Source of the DNA: Nitrospira sp.
GTDB taxonomy: Bacteria; Nitrospirota; Nitrospiria; Nitrospirales; Nitrospiraceae
Assembly: GCA_005116835.1 (NCBI GenBank)
Contig: SWDM01000016.1
Coordinates: forward strand, 124,001 to 188,000
Length of the DNA: 64,000 bases
Direction of reading: 5' to 3'
The stretch's first letter is position 1, and the number at the start of each line of letters is the position of its first letter. The translations under genes and the position numbers were made by a program. The notes under the pieces were generated by a model, which was not told the origin of the DNA, searched no databases, and worked only from the letters and a program-made list of their open reading frames with translations. Of the stretch, positions 10,311-20,644 are shown in pieces.

Positions 10311-10754
10311 TAAATTTCGCTGACGATTCGATCTCTTGGCAGCTTACCGGCCCTCGCCTCCCCCCAGAATTCAGCCCGCTAACCCTGGGGCTAACCATCT
10401 CTCCTTTTCTCATTCAAAATATGCCGTCATCGACTTTGCTGCCGATTCAAGGCCTACCCTGGCGGTGGAACAGCCCCATACAAATAAGTCCACCTAGCGG
10501 CTCTTCGTTGCTCATTCTCCCTTGCTTATACCCCGCAGATTCCAACCTTCGCCACCGATGCGTCTACTTCGGAGAAGTAGGCTGTCACCGAAAGCTTCCT
10601 TCGTAATGAGAAGACTCTACGCCTATGGGAAGAGACACTTTTCTTGGCCGATCGTTGCGTGTATGCTACCTCGCCTGAAACCTCCCAGTGCGACCAGGAG
10701 AACTCATCGTGAGACCATTCAGACAACTATGAATAAGCCCACGGAGATTGTGTT

Positions 10755-11354
10755 ATGAGCGAAAATAGACGCAAGCCAATCGTATTTGCTTTCATCCTTG
10801 TTCTGTCGATCATCTGCCTGGTCGCACCCTCAATGGCAGACATCAAAACAGGAGAAAATGCCTATCATCGCGGTGAATATGCAACAGCGATGCGGGAATT
10901 GGCACCGCTGGCCAAGCAGGGAAATGCCGTCGCGCAATACCATCTCGGGCTGCTCTATTCCAATGGCCAGGGCGTTCCTAAAGACGATGCCCAAGCACGA
11001 CAATGGTACGAGAAAGCTGCCACTCAGGGACACGTGGATGCCCAAGTCAACTTGGGCATCTTGTATGATTATGGTCGTGGCGGTCCCCAAGATTTTAAGA
11101 TGGCGGTGAGATGGTACCGCCGATCAGCAGAACAAAGAAACGATTTAGCTCAAAGAAGACTGGGCCTCTTATATGAACGTGGCGACGGTGTGCCCAAGGA
11201 CTTTGTCCAGGCCTATATGTGGTATAAGCTGGGAGCAGCGAATGGAGGAAAGTCTGGCGCCATCATGCGTGACGAGCTCGCCGCGCGGATGACCTCTGAT
11301 CAGCTTGCCGAAGCCAAAAGCCTGGCGAGAGACTGGAAACCAAAGCCTAAATGA
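10755..11354 (+). CDS. Secreted Sel1-repeat protein (copy 1)
   Basis: 199 residues with a signal peptide ending near SMADI, then about four Sel1-like (SLR/TPR-type) repeats (GLLYSNGQGVPKDDAQARQW, GILYDYGRGGPQDFKMAVRW, GLLYERGDGVPKDFVQAYMW). These helical repeats usually bind proteins in the periplasm. GGAG lies eight bases upstream of the start. The C-terminus LARDWKPK matches the paralogue at 27951-28568, so the two arose by duplication. The partner is unknown. Confidence 0.85.
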   Translation: MSENRRKPIVFAFILVLSIICLVAPSMADIKTGENAYHRGEYATAMRELAPLAKQGNAVAQYHLGLLYSNGQGVPKDDAQARQWYEKAATQGHVDAQVNLGILYDYGRGGPQDFKMAVRWYRRSAEQRNDLAQRRLGLLYERGDGVPKDFVQAYMWYKLGAANGGKSGAIMRDELAARMTSDQLAEAKSLARDWKPKPK

Positions 11355-11652
11355 CAGACGACAGCCCACCACAGCACAATGCGAAAGTCATAGGGGAAGA
11401 CGCCCCTTCTAATGTGGCCGTTCCCCCACGATTATCCAATCATTAGCGCTTCTGGCCACCAGGATCCTGAACATATCTTCGTAAGCAGCCGCTCTCTTCT
11501 GATATCGAGTTGACCCAACTATTCCTCCCATCTGCCTAAATTCCGCTGCCCTACCTCCGAGGTAACTCCTTCGGGGCTGTTGCTGAGCAAGGACTTGCGC
11601 TATCCTTTGCCCACGCGAGATGAGTTTTATGGTCTATACCAAGGAGGCGATC

Positions 11653-11898
11653 ATGACCTGTTCGCGCTGCAGTGGATTCATGGTAGAAGAACACCTTTTA
11701 GACTTTGATGGTACATATGGGCAAATGTGGGCAACTGGATGGCGTTGTATGAACTGCGGTCGAATCCATGACTCCGTAATCGAGCAGAATCAGCTGATCG
11801 GACGAACGCAGGGCTTAGCCTTCCCAAGTAGTGAGCCGGACTATCAGGATGATGAAGTCCCTCTTCGAGCAGAGCCGGTCATGAGACATGCGGCCTAA
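11653..11898 (+). CDS. Small zinc-ribbon protein (copy 1)
   Basis: 81 residues from the ATG at 11653 behind AGGAGG. CSRC near the N-terminus and CMNC around residue 33 form a likely four-Cys zinc site; the C-terminal part is acidic (SSEPDYQDDEVPL). Related small proteins lie at 29147 (Cys pairs lost) and 48312. The leader upstream resembles that of the 29147 gene. Such stand-alone ribbons often bind nucleic acid or protein; the role is unknown. Confidence 0.7.
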   Translation: MTCSRCSGFMVEEHLLDFDGTYGQMWATGWRCMNCGRIHDSVIEQNQLIGRTQGLAFPSSEPDYQDDEVPLRAEPVMRHAA

Positions 11899-11958
11899 GA
11901 CGTATGCTTGAAAACAGCCACACAGCAAGGACGACCATACTTTGATGGGAGGCCTATA

Positions 11959-12246
11959 GTGAAACACCGAAACAAAAAACAGCACAAGCACATGCATCCG
12001 CAATCGGTGGGAAACTTAGCCTTAGCTGGTATGGACCTATACGTTCTTCCTACACTCAAAGGCACAACCGATCATTCCATGGTGCGCCATTCAGCACAAG
12101 ACGGACTGGTGGGGTATCCTGAAAGTGACCATCTGGCTCCCGCAAAGGGTATTTTTGGTGCGATTGGTTTATCTGTTATGTTGTGGTGGCTCATCATTTT
12201 CGTGATCTATTGGGTTTACTTTAGCCTCAAACAGTCCAGGTTTTAG
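11959..12246 (+). CDS. Small single-pass membrane protein, unknown
   Basis: 95 residues from a GTG at 11959 preceded by GGGAGG at six bases. A basic, His-rich N-terminus is followed by one clear membrane helix near the C-terminus (GLSVMLWWLIIFVIYWVYF). It lies 60 bases after the zinc-ribbon gene on the same strand. No known domain. Confidence 0.55.
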   Translation: MKHRNKKQHKHMHPQSVGNLALAGMDLYVLPTLKGTTDHSMVRHSAQDGLVGYPESDHLAPAKGIFGAIGLSVMLWWLIIFVIYWVYFSLKQSRF

Positions 12247-12415
12247 GCATCCCATTAATTCTCTCACTCCAAACAGAACTGCCGACATTTTCCACGCAAC
12301 AACACCCTAGTACACGTTATCTGATGGCCTGGAGTATGCCTGCCCTCGGTTATTGTATGCACTTACATAGGTACTATGCTGCCCAGACAATGCTCTGCGC
12401 AAAGAAAAAGACTGG

Positions 12416-13834
12416 CTACCGTTCTGCTTCCGTAAGATTGGCTTCTTCTTCCAATTCTTCAAAATCGGCCTCCGCTTTTGCTTTGAGTGTTGAGGGGTGC
12501 AGGCCATATTTTTTGAGCATCTTGTAGAAGTCCGCGCGATAGCGCCCGGCAAATTGAGCCGCGCGTGAAATATTTCCTCCGGTAAGTTGCAGAACATTCT
12601 TGAGATAGGTTTTCTCAAATTCTTCCTTGGCTTCAGTCAAAGGCTTGAGCGGCGAATCCGGTGATGAGCCCATGGAGGGCAGCAGATCTGGTGTAATCAT
12701 GTCCTGGCGCGTCATCACAGCAGCCTTTTCAATGACGTTCTCCAATTCACGGACATTCCCGGGCCAGGGATGTGTGACCAACCGATTCAGGGCGGCTGGG
12801 GTAAAGCCTCGCAGCCCCTTATTCGCCCGTTTCCCGCTTGATGTGAGAAACTGTTGGGCTAACAAGGGAATATCGTCTCTACGGTCCCGAAGTGGCGGGA
12901 TAAACAGAGGGACAACTGAGATGCGGTAGTACAGATCATTTCGGAATGACCCATTCTTGACCGCTTCGCCCAGATCCTTATTCGTTGCCGCAATAATCCG
13001 CACATCGATCTTTGTTGAGATTTCAGAACCCACTTCTCTAACTTCCCGTTCCTGCACAGCCCGTAATAGTTTAACTTGCATGGAAAGCGGCATTTCCCCG
13101 ATTTCGTCAAGAAAGAGTGTGCCACCGTTGGCGCTTTGAAAGAGGCCTCGCTTGGCGCCGTGGGCGCTGGTAAAGGCCCCACGGACATGCCCGAAAAGTT
13201 CAGACTCAAAGAGGGTTTCTGGAATGGCTGCGCAGTTGAGGGCGACAAACGGTCCCTTACTCCGGCGGCTGTTCGAGTGGATGACGCGCGAGAACACCTC
13301 TTTTCCAGTTCCAGTCTCTCCGAAGAGGAGAATGGTTGCGTCGGAGTCTGCCACCTGTACAACCTGTTGAAGCAATCGCTGCATCGACGGGCTTCGCGCG
13401 ACGATGTTTTCCATCCCGTACAATTCATTGACGAGAGACTTGAGCCGCTGGATCTCTCCTCTCATCCGTTGCGGAGAGAGCCCCTCTTCAATCTTGGCCT
13501 TGAGTTCTTTGTCATCGAATGGCTTGGTCAGATATCCAAACGCCCCTCGCTGCATAGCTTCCACGGCGTTGGGAATGCTGCCATGGGCCGTCAGAATGAT
13601 GACCGGAAGACCCGGGTGAATCCGCAGCAGCTCCTCCGTCACATCCAATCCGTCTTCATTACCCAGCCGGAGGTCCGCAATGGCAAGGTCAAATCGATCC
13701 TTCTTCGCTGCAGCAATGGCATCACGCCCGCTGGTGCAGGCTGTGACAAGAAAACCCATAGCCGTCAAGCGCATCTTTACAAGATGTAACAGGCCCTCTT
13801 CGTCGTCGACTACGAGAATATGTTCTTTTTCCAT
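12416..13834 (-). CDS. glrR: Sigma-54-dependent response regulator, GlrR-like
   Basis: 472 residues: receiver domain (acidic pair DDEE near 11, phospho-acceptor in IADLRLG near 55, Lys in TKPF near 105), AAA+ domain (Walker A GETGTGKE, GAFTSA loop, Walker B GGTLFLDEIG) and a C-terminal Fis-type helix-turn-helix (GGNISRAAQFAGRYRADFYKML). It activates sigma-54 promoters on phosphorylation. The gene order kinase, lipoprotein, regulator matches glrK-qseG-glrR, and the HTH form also fits GlrR. The sigma-54 contact loop is GAFTSA in place of GAFTGA. Confidence 0.88.
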   Translation of the reverse strand: MEKEHILVVDDEEGLLHLVKMRLTAMGFLVTACTSGRDAIAAAKKDRFDLAIADLRLGNEDGLDVTEELLRIHPGLPVIILTAHGSIPNAVEAMQRGAFGYLTKPFDDKELKAKIEEGLSPQRMRGEIQRLKSLVNELYGMENIVARSPSMQRLLQQVVQVADSDATILLFGETGTGKEVFSRVIHSNSRRSKGPFVALNCAAIPETLFESELFGHVRGAFTSAHGAKRGLFQSANGGTLFLDEIGEMPLSMQVKLLRAVQEREVREVGSEISTKIDVRIIAATNKDLGEAVKNGSFRNDLYYRISVVPLFIPPLRDRRDDIPLLAQQFLTSSGKRANKGLRGFTPAALNRLVTHPWPGNVRELENVIEKAAVMTRQDMITPDLLPSMGSSPDSPLKPLTEAKEEFEKTYLKNVLQLTGGNISRAAQFAGRYRADFYKMLKKYGLHPSTLKAKAEADFEELEEEANLTEAER

Positions 13835-13844
13835 GAAGCTCCTT

Positions 13845-14618
13845 CTACTGTGTCATCGGTTCCGGTACGGCAGGGGGCGGCGCAACAGTCGACGGGGGAC
13901 GAATTGGACGAACCTTATCCCGCATTTCCTGATCGATCCGCTTTAACGCCTCTAACTGACTTGTTAGTTCCTCTATTTTCCGCTCTCGATCTGTCAGTTG
14001 CTTTTGCAGGAACAATACGGTGCTTGGATCGGTCGACCCCTTTTTTCCGCCGGATGAGTCTACCTTCCGTTCGCGCTCAGCTAATTCCCGCTGGAGTGCT
14101 TCTAAGGCTTGAGAGTCAGCCTCCTTCATAGCCCGAAATTGCTGAAGAGTTAACTCCCGGTCAAGCAAGTCTCGCACCAGACGATCAGAAACAAGAGCAA
14201 GGACGGCCTGACTCTCCGAAATGGCTGGGGCCGACAGGACTGTTTGGAGCCAAGATTGTTCAATGGGAGCAGCGTGATGCTCAAGCAACTCTATCCAAAG
14301 CTTGCTGGAAGCGGCCAATTGGCTCTTAGGTGCAATGGCAATCACTTTCTCAAAATACTTTGAGGCGCTATCTCTACTTTCATAGAGCCCGAGCAGGGCG
14401 CGCATAAAATAGACATGGTCGCAGGATATGTGCTCGGCGCATTTTTGGGCCAATACCTCTTGCTTTCTTGCCAATGCTTGCAGGGCTTTGGCCTCTCCCA
14501 CATCGACCGTGAAGTAGGGCTGTGAAAACTGCGGCGCGGGCGACCATGCCGCACATCCCGTGAGGAATAGCAGCCAGGACAAAATTCCCGATATGACCCC
14601 TTGCTGAATAACTCTCAT
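13845..14618 (-). CDS. QseG-like outer-membrane lipoprotein
   Basis: About 257 residues starting MRVIQQG at 14618, with a lipobox (LLFLTGC) near residue 22, a helical middle region and a C-terminal coiled coil (LQKQLTDRERKIEELTSQLEALK), then a Pro-rich tail. Its ATG overlaps the kinase stop by four bases, so the three genes form one operon. In E. coli the lipoprotein between glrK and glrR activates the kinase; the same role is inferred here from position and layout, not from strong sequence likeness. Confidence 0.65.
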   Translation of the reverse strand: MRVIQQGVISGILSWLLFLTGCAAWSPAPQFSQPYFTVDVGEAKALQALARKQEVLAQKCAEHISCDHVYFMRALLGLYESRDSASKYFEKVIAIAPKSQLAASSKLWIELLEHHAAPIEQSWLQTVLSAPAISESQAVLALVSDRLVRDLLDRELTLQQFRAMKEADSQALEALQRELAERERKVDSSGGKKGSTDPSTVLFLQKQLTDRERKIEELTSQLEALKRIDQEMRDKVRPIRPPSTVAPPPAVPEPMTQ

Positions 14619-16087
14619 CCCGCCTCTCCAGGTTTCGTGAGGCGCAGAATAAATCGTACTGTCGTTCCCTTCTTGATTTCGCTTTCGATCCAAATTCGTC
14701 CTCCGTGAGCTTCGACCACTTTTTTTGCAAGCGCTAAACCAAGACCACTTCCAGGCGTAGCCTGTTTAGCCTTCGTTCGACCTTGATAGAATCGTTCAAA
14801 GATATAAGGGAGATCTTCGGCCTGGATCCCGGGACCCCCATCGGTCACGCTTACCTCAAGAACTCCCGCTTTCGTATCGGGCTTCATGAGTACCTTGACA
14901 ATGCCCCCCTCTGAGCTGAATTTCAAGGCATTTGAGAGCAAATTGTCCAATACCTGTTCAATCCGAAGCGCATCTGCCATGACTCCCACACGTTGCGCCG
15001 GCGCTTCCAGCAATAACTGTACATGCTTGGCATCGGCCAAGAGCTGGACTTTGTTGACCGATATGTCTGTGATGCGCTTGAGGTCTGTCGGAACGATTCG
15101 ATACTCCATCATTCCCGCGTCCATCTTGGATAGATCCAGAATGGTGGAAATGAGCGTAATGAGCCGGCGACTGCTGTCTGCCATGATGCGCAAGGTCGTG
15201 CGCTGTTCTTGCGTCAGAGGGCCAGGGATTTCATCTAGCAGCAGATGCGTGCCCTCTTGGATCGAAGCCATTGGCGTGCGTAATTCATGGGAGACATGCG
15301 CAAGAAACTCTCCTTTCATATCGTCCAGCTCTTGTAGTTTTGCGCCCATCCAGTTTACGGCGTCGACAAGGTCTCTCAGCTCGCTGGGAGCCCGAATATT
15401 CAGTGATGTGCGGAAATCGCCCTGCCCGATCTGCTTAATGTGGGTCTGCAACTGGCGAAGCGGGCGCAGGACCGTGTAGCTGGCAAACCCAGCGAGCGCA
15501 AGGCCAAACACGAGCGCAAGCAAGACCAGCTGTTCAGTTACCGTTTCGGCTTGCGCCGAACTTTCCCGTGACCGAGTGACGCCGACGCTGATACCGGTTT
15601 CGTGAAGATCGATAAACTGCTGAAGTGTGGCGCTTATGCGGTCCATCAAGACGTCTCGTCGACCTTCGTATTGGACAGACGGAGGGGATGCAGATGCGGC
15701 CCCATGTTCTAATTCCGAGCGAAAAATTGTAAGTCGTTCTTGCTGCAAGTGCTTGGCATCCTTGAGTAACTGAATGCCTTCAGGAATGAGTTCCTGCGTC
15801 TCCAGTGTCTGCAATCCGCGATGAAACTCGTCGACCTCTTCATCGAAATGTTGCAAAAACGTGGCGTCACGCACGGCCAGATACTTCTTCTCACTGTTGA
15901 GTTGGGCATAGAGCACGGTGAGCAGCCGTTTGGCGGATTCAATCGCAGGGTAATGGTGAGTGGCGATATCGGCACTCAATGCGGTCAGCTGGCGTAGCTG
16001 AAACAACGCATACAGATTCACCCCCGCCATCACCACAATAATGATGAGAGAGGTCAGAACAATCCGCCAAAAGATAGATAAGCCCAC
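14615..16087 (-). CDS. glrK: Sensor histidine kinase, GlrK-like
   Basis: 490 residues: first membrane helix (about 8-30), a periplasmic four-helix sensor region of about 145 residues, second helix (about 178-198), HAMP linker, HisKA box HVSHELRTPMASIQEG with the phospho-His, and an HATPase domain (NLLSNALKFS, VTDGGPGI, GSGLGLALAKKVVEAHGG). It phosphorylates the regulator encoded two genes downstream. The start codon is a GTG. Upstream, 16088-16301 holds no gene. Confidence 0.87.
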   Translation of the reverse strand: MGLSIFWRIVLTSLIIIVVMAGVNLYALFQLRQLTALSADIATHHYPAIESAKRLLTVLYAQLNSEKKYLAVRDATFLQHFDEEVDEFHRGLQTLETQELIPEGIQLLKDAKHLQQERLTIFRSELEHGAASASPPSVQYEGRRDVLMDRISATLQQFIDLHETGISVGVTRSRESSAQAETVTEQLVLLALVFGLALAGFASYTVLRPLRQLQTHIKQIGQGDFRTSLNIRAPSELRDLVDAVNWMGAKLQELDDMKGEFLAHVSHELRTPMASIQEGTHLLLDEIPGPLTQEQRTTLRIMADSSRRLITLISTILDLSKMDAGMMEYRIVPTDLKRITDISVNKVQLLADAKHVQLLLEAPAQRVGVMADALRIEQVLDNLLSNALKFSSEGGIVKVLMKPDTKAGVLEVSVTDGGPGIQAEDLPYIFERFYQGRTKAKQATPGSGLGLALAKKVVEAHGGRIWIESEIKKGTTVRFILRLTKPGEAG

Positions 16088-16301
16088 GTGTGAAGCGCTT
16101 TCTTAGCCTTGAAAGTTAAGGAGAACTGTAGGAACTGTAGGTAATTCCATACACTATTTCATCTCTTCACTCAAGGAAACTGAGAACAATTTTATACTGG
16201 TGCATCCGCCCTATCCTAAGAGGACGATGGGCTCGTATGGGTATTAACGGCTTCTGCCGATGAGAAGCGGTTGCGGTTCCATTACGTAACAGGACTCAGT
16301 C

Positions 16302-17123
16302 CTATTCAAATGGCGAGACAAATCGACGTTGCCGTCGTGACACACCGTGTAACGATGCAAAGAGATGGCCACGAAACAGCAACATTGCTACGGCAAGCGG
16401 CGGCGTGAAGATGAGTCCGAGATACCAGCTGGCAGAGGAAGGAATACCCACGTAGTCCAGCCATCCTCCAAGAATCGTAAATGGCAACACAAGAACCTGG
16501 GAGAAATCCAATCCCGCGCCCCTCCCCACTCGACTGGAAAGGGAGAAAAACGATTGTAGTCCAGTGGGTGAGAGAATAATAGGGATCAGGATTAGCGCAA
16601 ACGGAAGAAACCATTCCATCCAATTCTCCAACACGAACTCGTACGACGTCTTAAGCACCTCAAGCGGAGAATCATGCCGAACTTGATAGATTATTTCAGG
16701 CGCCGGATTGAGCAAGAGAAAGAGGAGGAGAAGAACTGCATAGGATATAAGTTGTCCATACGGATTCGTCTGCATGCTCAGGTCAAGCGCCATCATGGGC
16801 AACCACAGGATAAAACCGACACCGATGACACTCCAAAAATATTGGCCGAAGCTGCCAAAAATGTCACGAAGGGTCAGTGCCCGTGTATGGCTGATGGATT
16901 GCTCGATCAGACTCAGGGTAGCGCCGACAAGAAGCGCATTGACTGCGCCAAGCAGAAAGCCACCGATCATGCCAAGGGACGAAGCGATCTGAGTCGCGAG
17001 CAAGAGCAGGAAACCAAATCCCACCACGGCCACTATCGTCATCCAACCTCGGACGAGGGACTCTCCTGTCTTGCGGAAGGCGTTCCGATAGAGTGTAAGT
17101 GTTTCGGAGAAAATGCGCGACAT
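16302..17123 (-). CDS. Polytopic membrane protein, unknown
   Basis: About 273 residues with five to six predicted membrane helices (for example TIVAVVGFGFLLLLATQIA and GGFLLGAVNALLVGATLSLI) and an amphipathic C-terminus rich in Arg. A start at the ATG at 17123 or the TTG at 17132 is possible; neither has a clear ribosome site. Divergent from clpB. No recognised family. Confidence 0.65.
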   Translation of the reverse strand: MSRIFSETLTLYRNAFRKTGESLVRGWMTIVAVVGFGFLLLLATQIASSLGMIGGFLLGAVNALLVGATLSLIEQSISHTRALTLRDIFGSFGQYFWSVIGVGFILWLPMMALDLSMQTNPYGQLISYAVLLLLFLLLNPAPEIIYQVRHDSPLEVLKTSYEFVLENWMEWFLPFALILIPIILSPTGLQSFFSLSSRVGRGAGLDFSQVLVLPFTILGGWLDYVGIPSSASWYLGLIFTPPLAVAMLLFRGHLFASLHGVSRRQRRFVSPFE

Positions 17124-17259
17124 GAGAGACAATAGTCTGCGGAAACTTCGCGGGTCAAGCTATTGAGTTCTCGCCTGTGGTTGACTTCCGCTCTCCTATG
17201 ATTATGTGAATGGCAACAGGATAGACAATTTAGATAGACGAGCGAAAAGGAGTATCCCC

Positions 17260-19854
17260 ATGGACATGAACCGGATGACGATTAAATTACAAGAAGCGCT
17301 CCAGACCGCGTCATCCCATGCAGCGAGACGAAATCATCAGGGGATCGACGTAGAACACCTGCTACTTGGTTTTGTGGACCAAGAGAGTGGTCTCGCCTGC
17401 TCGCTCCTCGAACAGGCGGGGCTGTCGATGCCTTCAGTCCGTCAGGCCGTAGAGCAGGCACTCGCAAAACTACCTCAAGTACAGGGTGCTGGAGCAAGTC
17501 CCGGGCAACTCCACGTCGCCTCGCGCCTTAGCCAGATTCTGACCAAAGCCGAAGACGAACAACGCGCTCTGAAGGACGACTATCTTAGTGTTGAACATGT
17601 CATCCTCGCCATGGTTCAAGAGGGGGGCGTATTTAAGAAGCTCGGCCTGACAAAGGAGCGGCTCCTTGGCGCGTTGCAACAGGTACGGGGATCTCAGCGG
17701 GTCACAAGCCAAGATCCAGAAGGCACCTATCAGGCATTGGAAAAATATGGCCGGGACCTTACCCGATTGGCCGGGCAAGGAAAACTGGACCCGGTCATCG
17801 GGCGCGATGAAGAAATACGCCGTGTCGTGCAAATCCTTTCACGTCGAACCAAGAACAATCCCGTGCTGATCGGCGAACCGGGCGTCGGAAAGACCGCCAT
17901 TGTTGAAGGACTTGCTTCCCGCATCATCAAAGGCGATGTGCCGGAAGGGCTGAAGAAGAAGCGCGTCATCACGCTGGACATGGGATCTTTGGTGGCCGGC
18001 GCGAAGTTCCGTGGCGAGTTTGAAGAACGATTGAAGGCGGTTCTCAAAGAGGTGCAGGCGGCCGAAGGGCAAATCTTGCTCTTCATCGATGAGCTGCATA
18101 CAGTTGTCGGAGCCGGCGCTGCGGAAGGGGCTATGGATGCCGCCAATCTGCTTAAGCCCATGCTGGCTCGGGGCGAATTGCATTTGATTGGCGCAACCAC
18201 GCTCGATGAGTACCGAAAACGCATCGAAAAGGATGCCGCGTTGGAACGGCGGTTCCAAACGGTGCTGGTCAATCAGCCGACGGTGGAGGACACCATCTCG
18301 ATTCTCCGCGGACTCAAGGAACGGTATGAAGTGCATCATGGTGTGCGTATCAAAGATGCCGCGCTGGTCGCCGCAGCAAAACTCTCGAACCGGTATATTG
18401 CCGACCGCTTCCTCCCAGACAAAGCCATCGATCTGGTCGATGAATCTGCTGCCCGTCTGCGCACCGAGATCGATAGTTTGCCGGCAGAGCTCGACGAAGT
18501 CTCGCGCAAGGTCATGCAACTGGAGATAGAGCGGGAAGCGTTGAAGAAAGAGCTGGATCAAGCCAGCCAGGCACGGCTGGCAACCCTCGAACTGGAGTTA
18601 AGCGAGAAGCGGCGCGACATGGAGGCCCTCAAGACACGATGGAATTCAGAGAAAGCCTCCGTGTCGCGGTTACGCAAAACACGAGAAGCGATGGAAGAGG
18701 TGAAGCAAGCGATTGAACGAGCGGAGCGAGCCTACGATCTCAATCGTGTAGCGGAATTACGATACGGAGAATTCCCTCGCCTTGAACGGGAACTGGCCCT
18801 GGAGCAGGAGCAACTCGGCAAGAAACAGGGAGAAAGCCGGCTGCTTAAAGAGGAGGTCGATGAAGACGATATCGCGGGCATTGTGAGCCGCTGGACCGGG
18901 ATTCCAGTTTCCAGGCTGATCGAAGGAGAAACCGAGAAGTTGCTGAAGCTGGAGGAATTACTCCATCAACGTGTGGTCGGCCAAGACGAAGCGGTGCAGG
19001 CCGTCGCCGATGCGGTCCTCCGTGCGCGCTCCGGCATTAAAGACCCAAACCGGCCCATTGGCTCGTTTCTCTTTCTCGGCCCGACCGGGGTAGGAAAGAC
19101 CGAATTGGCACGGGCGCTTGCGGCAACACTCTTCGATAACGAAGCCAGTCTGATTCGTATCGATATGTCCGAGTACATGGAGAAACACACGGTCGCCCGC
19201 CTCATCGGCGCCCCCCCCGGCTATATCGGATACGAAGAGGGCGGACAATTGACTGAGGCCGTACGGCGGCGTCCGTTCTCTGTCATTCTATTCGACGAAA
19301 TCGAAAAGGCCCATCACGACGTTTTCAATATCTTTCTGCAAGTGTTGGACGACGGACGATTGACCGATTCTCAGGGCCGCACCGTCGACTTCAAGAATAC
19401 AGTGTTGATCATGACGTCGAACATCGGCAGCCCGCAGATTCTTGAGGCGCAGCAACGGCGCGCCTCCTACGATGAGGTCCATTCTATTGTGATGGCAGAA
19501 CTGCGAGAACACTTCCGCCCGGAATTCTTGAACCGTGTCGACGAGACCGTAGTCTTCCATCCGTTGGAGACGGAGCAGCTCACGAAGATCGTGGACATTC
19601 AACTGAATCGGTTACGGACGCGTTTGACAGAGCGACGAATCATTCTATCCGTAACACCCGCAGCCTTACAGCATCTTGGCGAGCGAGGCTACGATCCGGT
19701 CTATGGAGCAAGACCGTTGAAGCGCCTGATTCAACAGGAGATTGAAACACCCATGGCGCGTCAGTTGGTCAAGGGCGAATTACGCGATGGAGATACGGCA
19801 ACCGTGGAGCTGAAAGACCGTCTGATTGTAATTATACCGACTGTCACAGGATAA
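17260..19854 (+). CDS. clpB: ATP-dependent disaggregase ClpB
   Basis: 864 residues, the normal ClpB length. An N-terminal Clp_N double repeat (1-145), first AAA+ module ([17 protein letters not shown]), the ClpB-specific coiled-coil middle domain (about 410-525), second AAA+ module ([19 protein letters not shown]) and a D2-small domain are in order. It works with DnaK to dissolve aggregates. The ATG at 17260 has AGGAG seven bases upstream. The coiled coil separates it from ClpA and ClpC. Confidence 0.96.
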   Translation: MDMNRMTIKLQEALQTASSHAARRNHQGIDVEHLLLGFVDQESGLACSLLEQAGLSMPSVRQAVEQALAKLPQVQGAGASPGQLHVASRLSQILTKAEDEQRALKDDYLSVEHVILAMVQEGGVFKKLGLTKERLLGALQQVRGSQRVTSQDPEGTYQALEKYGRDLTRLAGQGKLDPVIGRDEEIRRVVQILSRRTKNNPVLIGEPGVGKTAIVEGLASRIIKGDVPEGLKKKRVITLDMGSLVAGAKFRGEFEERLKAVLKEVQAAEGQILLFIDELHTVVGAGAAEGAMDAANLLKPMLARGELHLIGATTLDEYRKRIEKDAALERRFQTVLVNQPTVEDTISILRGLKERYEVHHGVRIKDAALVAAAKLSNRYIADRFLPDKAIDLVDESAARLRTEIDSLPAELDEVSRKVMQLEIEREALKKELDQASQARLATLELELSEKRRDMEALKTRWNSEKASVSRLRKTREAMEEVKQAIERAERAYDLNRVAELRYGEFPRLERELALEQEQLGKKQGESRLLKEEVDEDDIAGIVSRWTGIPVSRLIEGETEKLLKLEELLHQRVVGQDEAVQAVADAVLRARSGIKDPNRPIGSFLFLGPTGVGKTELARALAATLFDNEASLIRIDMSEYMEKHTVARLIGAPPGYIGYEEGGQLTEAVRRRPFSVILFDEIEKAHHDVFNIFLQVLDDGRLTDSQGRTVDFKNTVLIMTSNIGSPQILEAQQRRASYDEVHSIVMAELREHFRPEFLNRVDETVVFHPLETEQLTKIVDIQLNRLRTRLTERRIILSVTPAALQHLGERGYDPVYGARPLKRLIQQEIETPMARQLVKGELRDGDTATVELKDRLIVIIPTVTG

Positions 19855-19868
19855 GAGGCTGGGACACG

Positions 19869-19955
19869 CCGGTCTATCTGGTCGATCAAGTTCATCAAGG
19901 GAGTCGCGTTAGACCAAATACGCAAGACCGACCGAACAGAATAAATGAACAAGAT
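19869..19955. repeat. Family A intergenic palindrome, degenerate (copy 2)
   Basis: GGTCTATCTGGTCGATC followed by TTAGACCAAATACGCAAGACCGAC and an AATGAAC end gives a decayed TG-rich/AC-rich palindrome. It fills the gap between the convergent ends of clpB and the gene at 19959. Confidence 0.5.
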
Positions 19956-19958
19956 GCA

Positions 19959-20384
19959 TCAGCCGATGATGACCGACTTACCTTTCAGATCTTGCGTCGT
20001 ACCACTGGCACGGAGTTTGTCGATATTCCACTCGCTTGGGGATATCTTAATTACATGGCCCTTGATCGTGTGGAATTCCCCATTTGTGCAAGACACCACG
20101 TCTGGCGCCTTCACGGACATCTCTAAAATCACCGTTCCCGATGCCGGATGTGTGAGCAACAGACTCTTGGGGGTCTTCGCCACGTCATAAGCCCGTTTCT
20201 CGTTGATCATCAATGTGCTGTCGTTGAGCTTTGCGGTTAACTTCCCTTCCGCATCGAACAGGGCAAAATTCACCAGCAACGCGCCTGTGACCGGTTTCAA
20301 AGCGATCTGGATCTGCGGAACCCCTTCAATTTCAATCATGCCGTCGGTATTGCGATATAGATTCGAACCTACTTCCACGTCCAT
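19959..20384 (-). CDS. Small beta-rich protein, unknown
   Basis: 141 residues from MDVEVGSNLY at 20384, with GAGG six bases upstream; a further upstream in-frame start is less likely. Alternating hydrophobic and polar strands suggest a right-handed beta-helix or a small beta-sandwich (IEIEGVPQIQIALKPVTGAL). No signal peptide. It precedes no obvious partner; the next gene upstream is a small membrane protein on the same strand. Confidence 0.55.
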   Translation of the reverse strand: MDVEVGSNLYRNTDGMIEIEGVPQIQIALKPVTGALLVNFALFDAEGKLTAKLNDSTLMINEKRAYDVAKTPKSLLLTHPASGTVILEMSVKAPDVVSCTNGEFHTIKGHVIKISPSEWNIDKLRASGTTQDLKGKSVIIG

Positions 20385-20419
20385 GTAACGCCTCATTTCA
20401 CTGCGGTGAGAAATACCCG

Positions 20420-20635
20420 TTATGCCTTTTTGATGCGATCCAGGATCAATGCAATACAGCCTCCGAGGAGACCTCCTCCCAGAATGGTCGTGAGCAACTC
20501 GACCAATTTGAGTTCCCATACGGACCCCTGCGCCTGCATGGCTTCACGAATGCCGCCCTGCAGCATGATGACCGCCAGCGCCATAGTAGCGCCGACAATG
20601 AACCACCAGAGAAACACTTTTACGGTCGGCCACAC
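20420..20635 (-). CDS. Small two-helix membrane protein, unknown
   Basis: 71 residues from a GTG with GAGGG six bases upstream. Two membrane helices (VFLWWFIVGATMALAVIML and LTTILGGGLLGGCIALIL) are joined by a short polar loop, and the tail is basic. It begins 9 bases after comM ends and so is probably in the same transcript. Function unknown. Confidence 0.6.
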   Translation of the reverse strand: MWPTVKVFLWWFIVGATMALAVIMLQGGIREAMQAQGSVWELKLVELLTTILGGGLLGGCIALILDRIKKA

Positions 20636-20644
20636 AGAGAACCC

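Noticed and set aside
10042-10413. Reading frames on both strands around tRNA-Thr
   Set aside because: They overlap the tRNA on either strand and have no domain or ribosome site.
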